Counted from the stretch's first letter, positions 16,217 through 26,593 are shown. The stretch is DNA of 64,000 nt from Nostoc sp. NOS(2021) (GCF_017115025.1 NZ_JABXKM010000114.1:1-64000); one strand, 5' to 3'. A program made the numbers and translations. The notes: generated from the sequence alone by a model not told the origin.

Positions 16217-17533
16217 ATGCTTATTACCCAAGTTGCAGTCGCCCTACTAGCTTTCTACGTCGCCTGGAATCTCGGAGCAAACGATGTTGCTAACGCGATG
16301 GGAACCTCTGTAGGTTCCAAAGCTGTTACCCTCAAACAGGCACTAATAATTGCTGGGGTTTTAGAGTTTACGGGTGCTGTGTTGTTTGGACATGAGGTAA
16401 CAGAAACCCTAGCGACGAAAATTGCTAATCCAGTCTTATTCGCAGCTACACCCCAAATATTCGTTGTGGGGATGGTAACGGTACTAATATCGTGTGGTGT
16501 GTGGTTGCAAATTGCCACATCACGCGGTTTACCAGTCTCATCTTCTCATGCAGTTGTTGGTGCGATCGCTGGATTTAGTTGGGTAGCTTTGGGAGTAGAT
16601 GCAATTGATTGGTCATCAATTGGCTTGATTACCATTGGCTGGATTTTAACACCGTTAATTAGTGGTGCGATCGCTGCTTTATTGTACAGTCAAATCAAGC
16701 ACTGGATTTTGGAGCAACCCAATCAACTAGTGCAGTTACAAGAATGGATTCCCTGGTTGAGTACTCTACTGCTAGGTGTATTTGGCGTGATTGTATTACC
16801 ATCGCTGACTGAACCGCTAACCAATTTTGTAATTGAGCAAGTTGGTTTTACAATCCCTGCTTACGATATTCCACTGTTAACGGGTGCAGTCGCAGCAGTT
16901 GGACTCACAATCATTAGTTGGCGACAATTAGGGGGGACGGGGGGAGGGGAATTGGAAGAAAAATTTTTACCCCCGACTCAGGAATTACCATCAATCCAAA
17001 ATCCAAAATCTAAAATCCAAAATCCCGTTGAGGGCATATTCGCCCGATTCCAACTATTGAGTGCTTGCTTTGTAGCCTTTGCTCATGGTTCTAATGATGT
17101 CGGAAATGCGATCGCTCCTTTAGCTGCGATCGTTTACATCAATCGCACTGGTAGCGTACCTACAGATGGTATCACTATCCCCATTTGGATTTTAATCCTT
17201 GGTGGTGCTGGGATTGTTGGTGGTTTAGCTGTCTGGGGTAAAAAAGTCATCGCCACTATTGGCGAAAACATTATTTCCTTGCAACCTAGTAGTGGATTTT
17301 GTGCCGAACTTGCGACTGCTACCACCATCCTCATCGCCTCCCGGTTAGGTTTACCAGTCTCAACCTCCCACGCTCTCGTCGGCGGTGTAGTTGGTATTGG
17401 ACTAGTGCAAAATATCAAGTCGATTAAGTTCCAAACACTAAAAGGTATTGCCGCCGCATGGCTAATTACAATCCCCGTGAGTGCTGTCCTTAGCGCTGCC
17501 ATCTTTAGCATCGCCCGGATTTTATTCCTCTAA
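16217..17533 (+). CDS. PiT-family inorganic phosphate permease
   Basis: This is a low-affinity phosphate (metal-phosphate):cation symporter of the inner membrane. Both halves of the inverted-repeat fold carry the PiT signature: GANDVANAMGTSVGS near the N-terminus and GSNDVGNA in the second half. The ATG at 16217 gives about 438 residues. The cytoplasmic loop between halves contains an in-frame copy of an AAAATCC heptamer repeat (16990-17028, residues about 258-271) that reads as Q-N-P-K-S-K-I-Q-N-P. No phoU-like gene is adjacent. Confidence 0.9.
   Translation: MLITQVAVALLAFYVAWNLGANDVANAMGTSVGSKAVTLKQALIIAGVLEFTGAVLFGHEVTETLATKIANPVLFAATPQIFVVGMVTVLISCGVWLQIATSRGLPVSSSHAVVGAIAGFSWVALGVDAIDWSSIGLITIGWILTPLISGAIAALLYSQIKHWILEQPNQLVQLQEWIPWLSTLLLGVFGVIVLPSLTEPLTNFVIEQVGFTIPAYDIPLLTGAVAAVGLTIISWRQLGGTGGGELEEKFLPPTQELPSIQNPKSKIQNPVEGIFARFQLLSACFVAFAHGSNDVGNAIAPLAAIVYINRTGSVPTDGITIPIWILILGGAGIVGGLAVWGKKVIATIGENIISLQPSSGFCAELATATTILIASRLGLPVSTSHALVGGVVGIGLVQNIKSIKFQTLKGIAAAWLITIPVSAVLSAAIFSIARILFL
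16990..17028. repeat. Heptamer repeat inside the phosphate permease gene
   Basis: Units of CAAAATC/TAAAATC are repeated in frame within the loop-coding region of the PiT gene. The same kind of repeat is otherwise intergenic in this genome (for example around 16100-16160). Confidence 0.6.
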
Positions 17534-18160
17534 GAATTATTAATATTTTCCTAACTTTTTCCTATACTGCATCTTCTCAAAGTAGAACCTAGACTGCAAC
17601 AACGCCAAAAAAGCCTGTTTTTGCAGAATTGCTGCTCATTCATTACAATGTTGTGCAGGGGATAGCGTAACTTGGAATTTCCACAGAAAGATACTTTAAT
17701 CTCCATTTAGAGATGTAAACTGTCACACAAGTTACATTCCACACAAATTTACAGCTAGTTTCGCAAGTCAGACAATTTTGTGGCGATGTTTGGGGAAAAG
17801 TCGCTTTGCGCCTACGCGCACGCATCTGTAAGTGTTTGCAAATTACTATTGGCAGCAAAACAATAAATATTTATTTGGAGTGAGATTTCTTTAAAAGTAA
17901 AAATCTCATTGGCGAATATTATATTGATGGAAATTAAACTGGCCAAATACTTGTCAATGCTGAGGAGAAGACCGTGTAGTAAGCAGTGGAACAAATTTGA
18001 TGCTTTGCCAACCTGTGTCTAGTATGACAGAATTACGTTGAAATGCGGAAGTGCTGTTAAAATTTTTAATTTATCTGACAAAATACAGGAAATTACTATG
18101 AGCGCCAAGCAAGTGTACGGGAAGCAGCTTTATCGTCAAGGTGTTAGAGGTTAGAAGCTA
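17534..18160. other. Intergenic region before the coiled-coil/EamA gene
   Basis: No gene is evident. A stem-loop TGAGATTT...AAATCTCA lies at 17881-17908. An 18-codon ORF (ATG 18098 to TAG 18152), with AGGA upstream, is in frame with the following gene and is separated from it by that TAG. It could be a leader peptide or the broken original N-terminus of the next protein. Confidence 0.4.
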
Positions 18161-20332
18161 ATGGGGCGATTCGAGAAGCAACCAGAAAACCCGCGAGTCA
18201 GAGGCGAGCTATCCAGAGCAGCAGAAAATGCTCTTTGGGCTGTAGTTGAAGACTTAGAAAATCTTCAGCAGAATGTCCTCAGAGCGTTGCAGGAAGACGT
18301 AAAGCGGCTTCAGTCAGAAAAAAATCGGTTATCTGATGAGATTCAAAGCTTGGTAGAGGAAAAAGAGCATTTACAACAAGTGCGCCAAATCACTGAGCAG
18401 CAAGTGTTAATTCGTCAACTGGCAGAAGTTCTGGCAAAGCATATATCTTCACAACTGCAATCCTCTCTAGCAACTTTAGCTAACCAAACCATAGAGGGCA
18501 AATCTTACGAACAAGCTGCGCTTAAGTCGGCTGAAGTGAGCAGCAATGTAGTCGGTGAAATCAATGAAAAAGTCGAACACATGTTTGACAGCCTGGATGA
18601 CACCGTTACTGTTACCTTTAACTCGCTGCAACAGGAGTTGAAGAACTATCAAAGTAATCTTTCCCAACAGTTGTCACGGATGTATAGCCAGCAGCAGCAA
18701 GGGGAAACGATTTTGGCGGAGTTTGTTAATCGCCTGCATGGAGAACTAGAAAAAACTATAGAAGAAACTTCCCGCAAACCAGCAACAGCAGGCACACCTA
18801 CTGTTTTGCAGTTTACACAGCCAGAGAAAAACAGTTCTTTTGAGACATCCCCGCCACCGTTTGGCGAAGTAGTAAGAAATTCACCTGAGCCAATTTCCCC
18901 GATCGCTAATAAATTTTCACCAAGGGAAACGACATCAGAGCCGCCGGTTGTTAGAGAAAACGCCGCGAACCCAATTTCTGTCCCCAGCCAAGACTTGTCC
19001 CAAAGGGAAACGATATCACAGCCGCTGTCTGCTGTAGTTCCGCCACCAAAGGACAATGCTACCGAGCCAATTTCTGTCCTCAATCAGGACTTGCCGGAAA
19101 ACAAAACGACATCGGAGGCTCCGACTGCATCTGTGCCACAGCCGGGAGCAATGCCACCTTCACTAAGGAGAAACGCTGCTGAACCAATTTCTGTCCTCCG
19201 CAGAAACGTGTCACAGAGCAAAGCTAAATCCTCATCTGCGACTGCGCTAGAGCCGCAGCCGGAAGCAAAACCCCCACAATCCCGATCGCCTAATTCATCA
19301 GGCTTATCGCCGAGCCAAATCGGTTTATTGTTGATTGTCTTATCGGCAGTCGTATCGTCACTTTACAACGTAGCCATCAAGGTAATTTTCCACGAAGGTT
19401 CCCAGATTTTTGGAGTATTAGAGGTAGAGCGCTTGCTGCCGCCGACTTTGGGCAATACTCTGTTAATTTTGACCCTACGGTTTATGGTAGTAGTTCCACT
19501 GATGTTACTGTTGTCACCGATACTCCACCCCCGATTGTGGCAAGACCTGGAAAACTTAGCTAACTCAGTCCGAGGAAATCCCACAGCTGCTAATGCAGCT
19601 ACGAAGCAGATTTTGCTGTTGTCGATTGTGAGTGGGGGCTTTTTGTTTTTGTCTCAGGTGCTAATCTACATTGCGATCGCTCAAGTCACGACTGGAATGG
19701 CGATCGCACTGTTCTTTGTCTATCCGATGGTTAGTGGTCTATTATCGTGGTTTCTGTTTCGCGATCGCCCTACCATATTCCGCATCAGTGCGATCGCCGC
19801 TATTTGCTGCGGTGAATTGTTGGTTTTAAGCGGTTCTCCCAGCATCGGTATGGGTAATACTTCAATGGGAAGCAGCACCGCCATTCTTTCGGGCGTGGCT
19901 TTTGCTGCCTACATAATTCTGACGCGGGTTTGTGCTAGCAAACTGCATCCCGTGACTTTTACTTTAATTAACTTCGCTACCATGTTGTTGTTGAGCTTTA
20001 TCTGCTTGATGCTACCTTTACCAACCAGTTGGAACTTGGTAATTGACCCCTCTAAGATGCTGGAACTGGTTTTAAGCGCATTTATTTTGGGTGTGCTGAC
20101 TCTTGCCGGATATTTGCTGAATAATGTTGGTATTAGTAAGCTAGGTGCTTCGCGATCGGCGCTCATTGGTGGTAGCATCCCAGTTTTAACCGTGATTTTC
20201 GCTGGGTTAATCATTCAAGAAAATTTGGATATTGTGCAAATTCTGGGAGTGTTGTTAGTAACCTTTGGCGCGGCTGCTTTCAGCTTTGAAACAATGCGAA
20301 ATCAGGTTAAACCCTCTAGTCCCACGAATTAA
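18161..20332 (+). CDS. Coiled-coil protein fused to EamA (DMT) transporter
   Basis: This 723-residue protein joins three parts. Residues about 15-90 are a charged coiled coil (repeated LQxxxxxLQSEKNRL pattern). Residues about 215-380 are a Pro/Ser/Glu-rich linker with at least four diverged copies of a unit built on EPISVL. From about 385 to 715 there are ten hydrophobic helices forming two EamA repeats, as in drug/metabolite transporters. The membrane part looks intact; a soluble N-terminal half of this size is unusual for the family. The substrate is unknown. The ATG at 18161 has no strong ribosome site. Confidence 0.75.
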   Translation: MGRFEKQPENPRVRGELSRAAENALWAVVEDLENLQQNVLRALQEDVKRLQSEKNRLSDEIQSLVEEKEHLQQVRQITEQQVLIRQLAEVLAKHISSQLQSSLATLANQTIEGKSYEQAALKSAEVSSNVVGEINEKVEHMFDSLDDTVTVTFNSLQQELKNYQSNLSQQLSRMYSQQQQGETILAEFVNRLHGELEKTIEETSRKPATAGTPTVLQFTQPEKNSSFETSPPPFGEVVRNSPEPISPIANKFSPRETTSEPPVVRENAANPISVPSQDLSQRETISQPLSAVVPPPKDNATEPISVLNQDLPENKTTSEAPTASVPQPGAMPPSLRRNAAEPISVLRRNVSQSKAKSSSATALEPQPEAKPPQSRSPNSSGLSPSQIGLLLIVLSAVVSSLYNVAIKVIFHEGSQIFGVLEVERLLPPTLGNTLLILTLRFMVVVPLMLLLSPILHPRLWQDLENLANSVRGNPTAANAATKQILLLSIVSGGFLFLSQVLIYIAIAQVTTGMAIALFFVYPMVSGLLSWFLFRDRPTIFRISAIAAICCGELLVLSGSPSIGMGNTSMGSSTAILSGVAFAAYIILTRVCASKLHPVTFTLINFATMLLLSFICLMLPLPTSWNLVIDPSKMLELVLSAFILGVLTLAGYLLNNVGISKLGASRSALIGGSIPVLTVIFAGLIIQENLDIVQILGVLLVTFGAAAFSFETMRNQVKPSSPTN

Positions 20333-20483
20333 ATGGCGAGTTCAATCAGTTTAGGTGTGATGGGAGCCACTTTACCTCCCATCACTCTGGGCATCAATCC
20401 TGACGCCCACTTGTAACTTCTCTAAACTAATGCGATCGCAGGTATTCTATATATTTAGATACTAAATTTCTATATCTATAGCA

Positions 20484-20512
20484 GTAGGGGCACAGCAATG
20501 CTGTGCCCCTAC
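20484..20512. repeat. GTAGGGGCACAGCA hairpin repeat
   Basis: GTAGGGGCACAGCA (20484-20497) and its exact reverse complement (20499-20512) are separated by one base. The motif is a common dispersed cyanobacterial palindrome; its place after the transporter gene could also end transcription. Confidence 0.55.
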
Positions 20513-21531
20513 TTGACTTGTAATATATTTTTATGGATTTAGCCTGATACAGGTAGGGAAAACACGTATATATAAGCAGTACGAGTAGTACTGACTCAAG
20601 CAATTGAGCACGAGTACTTGCTCAGAGAGGAGATTGGCAAGGAGTTAAGACCATTGCAACACGTTTTGGAACTAAAAGATAAAGAAGTAGCAGAAGTGTT
20701 TAGAGTAATCCGTTTTTTCAGCGTGGGAGACTATTGTAGCTAGATGAATATGTGGAGCGATCGCCCGTGAAACAGCTAGTAACTTTATCTTACGAAAACC
20801 CCTGCGAGTAAGGCGAAATTCAAAATTCCTCATTTCCATGCTCTTGTGTTTGGTGAGATGGTATCTGTTATTTCTGCCGATCTGTACTAGTAAACTTGGT
20901 CTGCGATCGCCCAAACACCCAGAGAAAGAAGATTATATCATAGCCTGCTACGGATTCTCCTCCTTTTCTAGCAACAAACTATCTACGCAATTGAAGCCCC
21001 TCAAATATATAAAACAGCGAGGTAAAAACATACTTGAAAATAGCCAATGAATTAGTTAAATCATGAAATTTTAAAATTTTTTCATGAAAGAAATATAAAT
21101 TCATTGAGAAAAAAGCTCTAAATAATCATCAGATGTAATCCAATGTGTTTTATTATATCTATGGCTACTAACTAATCTGGAGGTTATTAGCATGATCAAC
21201 AAAGCCTGATGGCTATGCGATTAAGTCTGAATTAATCGCGGGTTTCTGTGTCCAATCATCGACATAAAAGGATAAATCAGACTTGGATTTAGGAGTAACA
21301 ATAAAAATATCATCAAACCTTGATTTAACCAGAATAAAAATTATTTAAATACGCTCATTTATAAACTTTAAAATACATAAATTTCTTCCAAATCCCAAAA
21401 ATAATGATATGATAAGTAACGATATTTGAAAAAACAACAGGTATTTTGAAATTGGAATTATCTGCTCTACTTGATGTCTACTATCTTCCCTCAAGCCAAC
21501 GGCTGATACTACCGAGACATCACAGGAGGTT

Positions 21532-21597
21532 ATGAACGGGATAATAGTTCACAACGAGCCGTGTGGCTCAACCTCTAAATGTGGCTACACCTGGTAA
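21532..21597 (+). CDS. Possible 21-residue peptide in the hetR leader
   Basis: AGGAGG at 21524-21529 precedes an ATG at 21532 that opens 21 codons, with two Cys residues in the second half (PCGSTSKCGYTW). The ribosome site is unusually close to the ATG (two bases). It does not contain RGSGR and so is not PatS. It lies about 515-580 bases before hetR, inside the part that long hetR transcripts would cover. It is reported as a possible leader or small protein only. Confidence 0.25.
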   Translation: MNGIIVHNEPCGSTSKCGYTW

Positions 21598-21895
21598 GCG
21601 ATTTCTTTTTAGACCACTCCCAATTATTTCTAGTCACCTGTGTCCTACAAATAATTTGCCAAAGCTGAAAAAAACCATCTTTTTCGAGTAACAGATATCC
21701 CAGATTAACCGCGCAAACTAGTTTTTACTCTGAGTCGGCATAGTGCCATAATTAGGTGTAAGCAGCTTGACGTTGTTGCTCTTGAAAAATGAGAAAAACC
21801 TCAGAGAACTTAAAGGCTTTGTAGATTACTTGCAACACAGTTGATTTTTGGGACGTAAACCGCCGTCAAGCTGGACTTGGTGATGTCTGTAATTT

Positions 21896-21924
21896 TCCGG
21901 TCAGATGCAGAGACAAGTTATAGT
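21896..21924 (+). promoter_or_regulatory. Candidate developmental hetR promoter (TCCGGT-N17-TATAGT)
   Basis: TCCGGT (21896-21901) and TATAGT (21919-21924) are 17 bases apart. The first resembles the TCCGGA element found at the -35 position of heterocyst-development (DIF-type) promoters in Anabaena. Transcription would begin near 21931, about 180 bases before the hetR start, close to the position of a mapped proximal hetR start site in Anabaena. Confidence 0.5.
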
Positions 21925-21969
21925 AACAACCACCGAATCTGCTTGTGTACCAGAAAATATGTGAGAATG

Positions 21970-21983
21970 GTAGTTTTGGCTAC
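21970..21983. promoter_or_regulatory. NtcA-type site GTA-N8-TAC upstream of hetR
   Basis: GTAGTTTTGGCTAC fits the NtcA consensus GTAN8TAC exactly. TANNNT hexamers that could act as -10 follow at 22009 (spacing 25) and 22012 (spacing 28), a little farther than the usual 20-24. NtcA is the nitrogen-control activator. Chance matches to this short consensus occur, so confidence is modest. Confidence 0.4.
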
Positions 21984-22086
21984 TACCGACTTCATAGTTA
22001 TCGCATACTAATATAGTCTGAAGTAAAGACATTGCCTTTCAGCCAGGTGTATACTACCTATTCTCACTTGATTAAAAATTGTGTAA

Positions 22087-23010
<924 letters not shown>

Positions 23011-23083
23011 TGCCATTATGCGGAATTCAAAATTCCAAAAGCTGATAAAGTAAGCTTTTTACTTGTCATATTGTACTAGTAGT

Positions 23084-23115
23084 ACAAAAGTCACAAGCAA
23101 TTTTGTGACTTTTGT
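23084..23115 (+). terminator. hetR terminator hairpin
   Basis: ACAAAAGTCACAA (23084-23096) pairs perfectly with TTGTGACTTTTGT (23103-23115) around GCAATT, 74 bases after the hetR stop. A second short hairpin of the GTGGGCATT repeat family follows at about 23207-23232. Nothing else is seen between 23011 and 23324. Confidence 0.6.
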
Positions 23116-23324
23116 ATTGTAAGTATTTAGTTTGCATAATTTGCAAGCAGAGGGCAATTATGGCGGGTTTTATATAAATATTGTCGCTTTGCTGATAGAT
23201 AGTAGAGTGGGCATTGTAATGCCCACCCTAAAAAAAATTAACCTGTATTTTCAGTCAATTACAAAGCACTTTGACGCACTCCCCCACATAAATGACGGGG
23301 GCTTTACGCATCACAACTCCTAAT

Positions 23325-24005
23325 TTAATTAGTCCGGGGTTGCCCGGGAATAAGCGGTTGCAGTGGAACAACCGGCTGCGTGGGAGCAGGCGGCTGCGGC
23401 GTTTGAATTGGGGTAATCTCTAGACTTGGACTTGATCCTGCAGGAGTTATAGTCTGCGGTGTAGACGAAGATGAAGCCCCGATAACGCTATCACTAGCAT
23501 CGATACAAGTTTCCAATATCTGGGTAGGGGGAAGGTCGATTTTACTACTATGGAAGCCAACCACACACTGACCAAAGCGCACGGGCAACAAACTACGACC
23601 ACAGTAATCTAAAGCTGCTGGATTAACTGCTTCCTGAGTACTAGAGGTGACGCCAACTACACAGGTAGCTAACTCCTCAGGACGCCGGGCCTTCCCACAA
23701 GAGGAAAGCGCATCTGTCGCGGCAATTTGGGTCTGCTTCTCAATCTTAACCACGCAAGCAGCCAAATCCCTTGGACGCAGTGCCTTTGCACAACCTTGTG
23801 ATGCCGCTTCTGCCGTGACACCCACGCTCAAAAGGCGACCCGCACAAACACTATAATCATTGCTGTAAGAGGCAGCAACAGCCACATTAGGCAAGATTGT
23901 TGTCAACCATCCAGCTATAGCCAAAACTGATACTGTTAAAATCCTGGAGGTGGAACTGCCTTGTTTGTTCTTACCTCTGTTAACCACTTTTTTGCTCTGT
24001 GACAT
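23325..24005 (-). CDS. Secreted Cys-repeat protein
   Basis: This protein of about 226 residues has an N-terminal basic stretch and a hydrophobic segment ending AVAASYS, so it is probably exported or membrane-anchored. The mature part carries three to four repeats of about 32 residues, each with a Cys-x2-A/G-R/x-L...LAxCVV pattern (CAGRLL, CAKALRPRDLAACVV, CGKARRPEELATCVV, CGRSLLPVRFGQCVV). A Pro-rich tail (QTPQPPAPTQPVVPLQP) follows. The start is the ATG at 24005, with GGAG seven bases upstream; earlier ATGs lack proper spacing. The family is not recognised. Confidence 0.65.
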   Translation of the reverse strand: MSQSKKVVNRGKNKQGSSTSRILTVSVLAIAGWLTTILPNVAVAASYSNDYSVCAGRLLSVGVTAEAASQGCAKALRPRDLAACVVKIEKQTQIAATDALSSCGKARRPEELATCVVGVTSSTQEAVNPAALDYCGRSLLPVRFGQCVVGFHSSKIDLPPTQILETCIDASDSVIGASSSSTPQTITPAGSSPSLEITPIQTPQPPAPTQPVVPLQPLIPGQPRTN

Positions 24006-24100
24006 TGCCATTCTCCAAACACCCAAGGTTATGCTAACTCAAATATTTTAAAAATCCTCTGCAATCAAATAATTTCAGCGTGAGCAAGGTATAGACATTA

Positions 24101-24235
24101 GGACTTACGCACTTTAAAAATTGAGCATCATCTGCATATCAAGCTTATTAATATAAAAGTCTTGCCCTGCCTCGTTCCTGGGCTGCTGCCCAGGAACGAG
24201 AGGCAATTTGGTTATGTCTGTCAATGCGTAAGTCC
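24101..24235. repeat. MITE copy 2, perfect ends GGACTTACGCA
   Basis: GGACTTACGCA (24101-24111) and TGCGTAAGTCC (24225-24235) are perfect inverted ends, each flanked by TA, consistent with a TA target duplication as made by IS630/Tc1/mariner-type transposases. The interior holds the hairpin CTCGTTCCTGGGC...GCCCAGGAACGAG. No ORF. Confidence 0.7.
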
Positions 24236-24390
24236 TAGACATAATTAATTATGCCGAAAATTGTGTTAATATATCTGTTTGAAAGATAAGTAGGCAACGT
24301 AAAAAGTATTTCAAAGTAAGAATACTGCGTAAACCAATCTGATGATTGAGTAGCCTCCGAAACTAAATAAACACAAAAAACTTATTGGCA

Positions 24391-24562
24391 GGAGTACGGC
24401 GGGGCACGTCGGAATTCAGGCTTGGGAGCCAGTGCGTCGGCTCTACCGACTTCAAGCAACTGGCAACAAAGAAGATGCCTCTACATTGGTAGGATACGTC
24501 ATACCAAGGCAAGCAGCCTCAAAAAAACAAGAATCCCCTGATTTATCATCAGTGGAATGTCA
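24391..24562 (+). ncRNA. Orphan omega-RNA-like structure (IS200/IS605 TnpB right end)
   Basis: The segment folds in steps typical of TnpB guide-RNA scaffolds of cyanobacterial IS605-group elements. GCCAGT (24428-24433) pairs with ACTGGC (24459-24464), enclosing GTCGG/CCGAC. A final hairpin CCCCTGAT...ATCAGTGG (24535-24555, one mismatch) leads into AATGTCA. No tnpB or tnpA lies beside it, so it would be a relic right end. Recognition is from remembered element ends, not a search. It is 50 bases upstream of rpsD. Confidence 0.45.
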
Positions 24563-24611
24563 AAATGGAATGTTTGGGTAAAGTTTAAACAGGATTAGAT
24601 AAAGGAAACTC

Positions 24612-25220
24612 ATGTCCCGATATAGAGGGCCACGCCTCAGAATTGTCCGTCGCTTGGGCGACTTACCAGGATTGACTCGTAAAAGCGCCAGACGCGCTTA
24701 CCCACCTGGTCAGCATGGTCAGAACCGCAAGAAGCGCTCTGAGTATGCTATCCGTTTAGAGGAAAAGCAAAAGCTCCGCTTCAACTACGGTTTGACTGAA
24801 AAGCAATTGCTACGCTATGTGCGGAAAGCCAGACGTGTTACTGGTTCTACCGGGCAAGTGCTGCTGCAATTGCTAGAAATGCGCTTGGATAATACGGTTT
24901 TCCGTTTGGGTATAGCCCCGACTATTCCAGCAGCTCGTCAACTGGTAAATCATGGTCACGTAACTGTTAACGGTCGTGTGGTGAATATTGCCAGCTATCA
25001 ATGCCGTCCTGGAGAAGTAATTGCGGTCAGGGATCGGGCACAATCCCGGAAGTTGGTGGAAGCTAACTTGCAATATCCCGGTTTGGCCAACCTCCCCAGT
25101 CATTTGGAGTTCGACAAAACTAAGTTGGTTGGTAAAGTCAACAGCGTTATTGAGCGAGAATGGGTGGCACTACAAGTTAACGAACTACTTGTGGTGGAAT
25201 ACTACTCACGACAAGCGTAA
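24612..25220 (+). CDS. rpsD: 30S ribosomal protein S4
   Basis: S4 is a primary 16S rRNA-binding protein that nucleates assembly of the small subunit body. The 202-residue product starts [22 protein letters not shown], the standard cyanobacterial form, and contains the S4 RNA-binding domain (about residues 90-155, from LDNTVFRLG to [13 protein letters not shown]). AAAGGAAA precedes the ATG. As usual in cyanobacteria it stands outside the large ribosomal operons. Confidence 0.98.
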   Translation: MSRYRGPRLRIVRRLGDLPGLTRKSARRAYPPGQHGQNRKKRSEYAIRLEEKQKLRFNYGLTEKQLLRYVRKARRVTGSTGQVLLQLLEMRLDNTVFRLGIAPTIPAARQLVNHGHVTVNGRVVNIASYQCRPGEVIAVRDRAQSRKLVEANLQYPGLANLPSHLEFDKTKLVGKVNSVIEREWVALQVNELLVVEYYSRQA

Positions 25221-25445
25221 TAGTCATTTGTCCTTAGTCATTTGTCCTTAGTCATTTGTCCTAGCCCTTTCAAGGTGACAAACGAAGATACGTTGTTTCA
25301 GTGCTATCATCCTGAGTTCTCTGCTCAGATTTTGGGCTTTTTGAAAGTTGAAATAACCAATCTTGGTTCGGAATTTCACCACCTTGAAAGGGCTAGTCAT
25401 TTGTCCCTAGTCATTTGCAAAGGACAAATAACCAATGACTAATAA
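25221..25445. repeat. GTCATTTGTCCTTA tandem repeats with an inserted 136-bp element
   Basis: Tandem GTCATTTGTCCTTA units (25222-25262) are interrupted by an element whose ends are the perfect 17-base inverted repeat CTAGCCCTTTCAAGGTG (25261-25277 and 25380-25396). The same tandem unit resumes on the far side, so the element seems to have entered the repeat. No ORF. Confidence 0.65.
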
Positions 25446-26432
25446 CTAACCGCCAATTTGCGACATGGTGCGGGTATATGTACCTAAAATACCAGAATCG
25501 CGCCCTTTAAAGTTAATTTCTGGCTTGATTCCGAGTAAATGCCTGACCTGCTCTTGTAATTGAGCGGTGCTAGTACCAGAACGGAGAGCAGTTTTCAAAT
25601 CTATTTGACCAGTTTCATTCAATAAACAGGGACGCAGCCAGCCATCGGCACTCAGGCGCATCCGGTTACAACGATCGCAAAAACATTCCGACATTTGACT
25701 AATAAATCCTAGTGTCCCCTTCGCACCGGGAATTTGAAAGACATTAGCAGGGCCAGCACCACGAACTTGGGATTCTGTCAAGCCCCAGCGATCGCAGATT
25801 TGTTGCCGTAAATCGGCTGAAGATACCCAACCGCGATCGCCAAACAAATGTGCATTACCAATGGGCATGAATTCAATAAATCGAACGTGCCACTGTTTGT
25901 CAATTGTCAGGGCGGCTAAATCGAGAACTTCGTGGTCATTTACGCCAGGAATCACGACTACATTCAGCTTCAGTGGGTCGAATCCGACATGATGGGCAGC
26001 TTGAATCCCCTGCCAAACTTGTTGCCAACGAGAACGCCCCTGATTACCAATAATTTGGTCAAAAATGTCGGGATCAAGAGAGTCCAGACTAATATTAATT
26101 CGTCGCAGACCAGCATTGTAAAGGTTTTGCGCCATCGGAGCCAGCAAAAACCCGTTGGTGGTCATCGAGATATCTTGAGTTTGGGGGAGAGTTGCGATCG
26201 CACTTACCAAATCCACCACCCGCGGACGCAATAACGGTTCACCCCCAGTCAAACGAAACCGATTAAAGCCTACGGGAATAAATACCTCTTGAATTAAGGT
26301 GAGCAGCTCCTCATCAGTCAACAGCTGTTGCTTGAGAATATAGTCCAGTTCTACTCCCTCTGGCATACAGTATTGACAACGAAAATTGCAGCGATCGATT
26401 AAGCTAATGCGGAGGTAGTCTACCTGGTTCAT
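25446..26432 (-). CDS. moaA: GTP 3',8-cyclase (molybdenum cofactor biosynthesis)
   Basis: This radical-SAM enzyme performs the first step of molybdopterin synthesis from GTP. Cys15, Cys19 and Cys22 (CNFRCQYC) bind the SAM-activating 4Fe-4S cluster. A second cluster is held by Cys residues in the C-terminal part ([11 protein letters not shown] and a later Cys in RPCLL). TGGEPLLR and the tail ending GG, needed for activation, are present. The ATG at 26432 ([10 protein letters not shown]) gives 328 residues; an upstream in-frame ATG at 26459 would add only Lys/Asn-rich sequence. No other moa gene is adjacent. Its product serves nitrate reductase, among others. Confidence 0.95.
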   Translation of the reverse strand: MNQVDYLRISLIDRCNFRCQYCMPEGVELDYILKQQLLTDEELLTLIQEVFIPVGFNRFRLTGGEPLLRPRVVDLVSAIATLPQTQDISMTTNGFLLAPMAQNLYNAGLRRINISLDSLDPDIFDQIIGNQGRSRWQQVWQGIQAAHHVGFDPLKLNVVVIPGVNDHEVLDLAALTIDKQWHVRFIEFMPIGNAHLFGDRGWVSSADLRQQICDRWGLTESQVRGAGPANVFQIPGAKGTLGFISQMSECFCDRCNRMRLSADGWLRPCLLNETGQIDLKTALRSGTSTAQLQEQVRHLLGIKPEINFKGRDSGILGTYTRTMSQIGG

Positions 26433-26593
26433 CGTTTTATTTTTATTCTCTCTGATCAATTAAAGACTTCGCTAGGTGGTTTACCCCTTGCTACCATTTT
26501 GCTGTAATTCAAGATACCGTACCACCTACTTAGGTTAGAATCTACAGATTGTGGCATAATAAGCCGATCGCATCCACTAGTTAGTCATCAATC

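Noticed and set aside
20838-21050. 70-codon plus-strand frame upstream of hetR
   Set aside because: No ribosome site, mixed composition, and it spans dispersed repeat sequence.
21532-21597. Short ORF before hetR as patS
   Set aside because: It lacks the RGSGR core and PatS-like start; kept only as a low-confidence leader ORF.
24391-24562. tRNA-like folding upstream of rpsD
   Set aside because: No T-loop GTTCRA motif or CCA-adjacent acceptor stem; the pattern fits an IS605 right end better.
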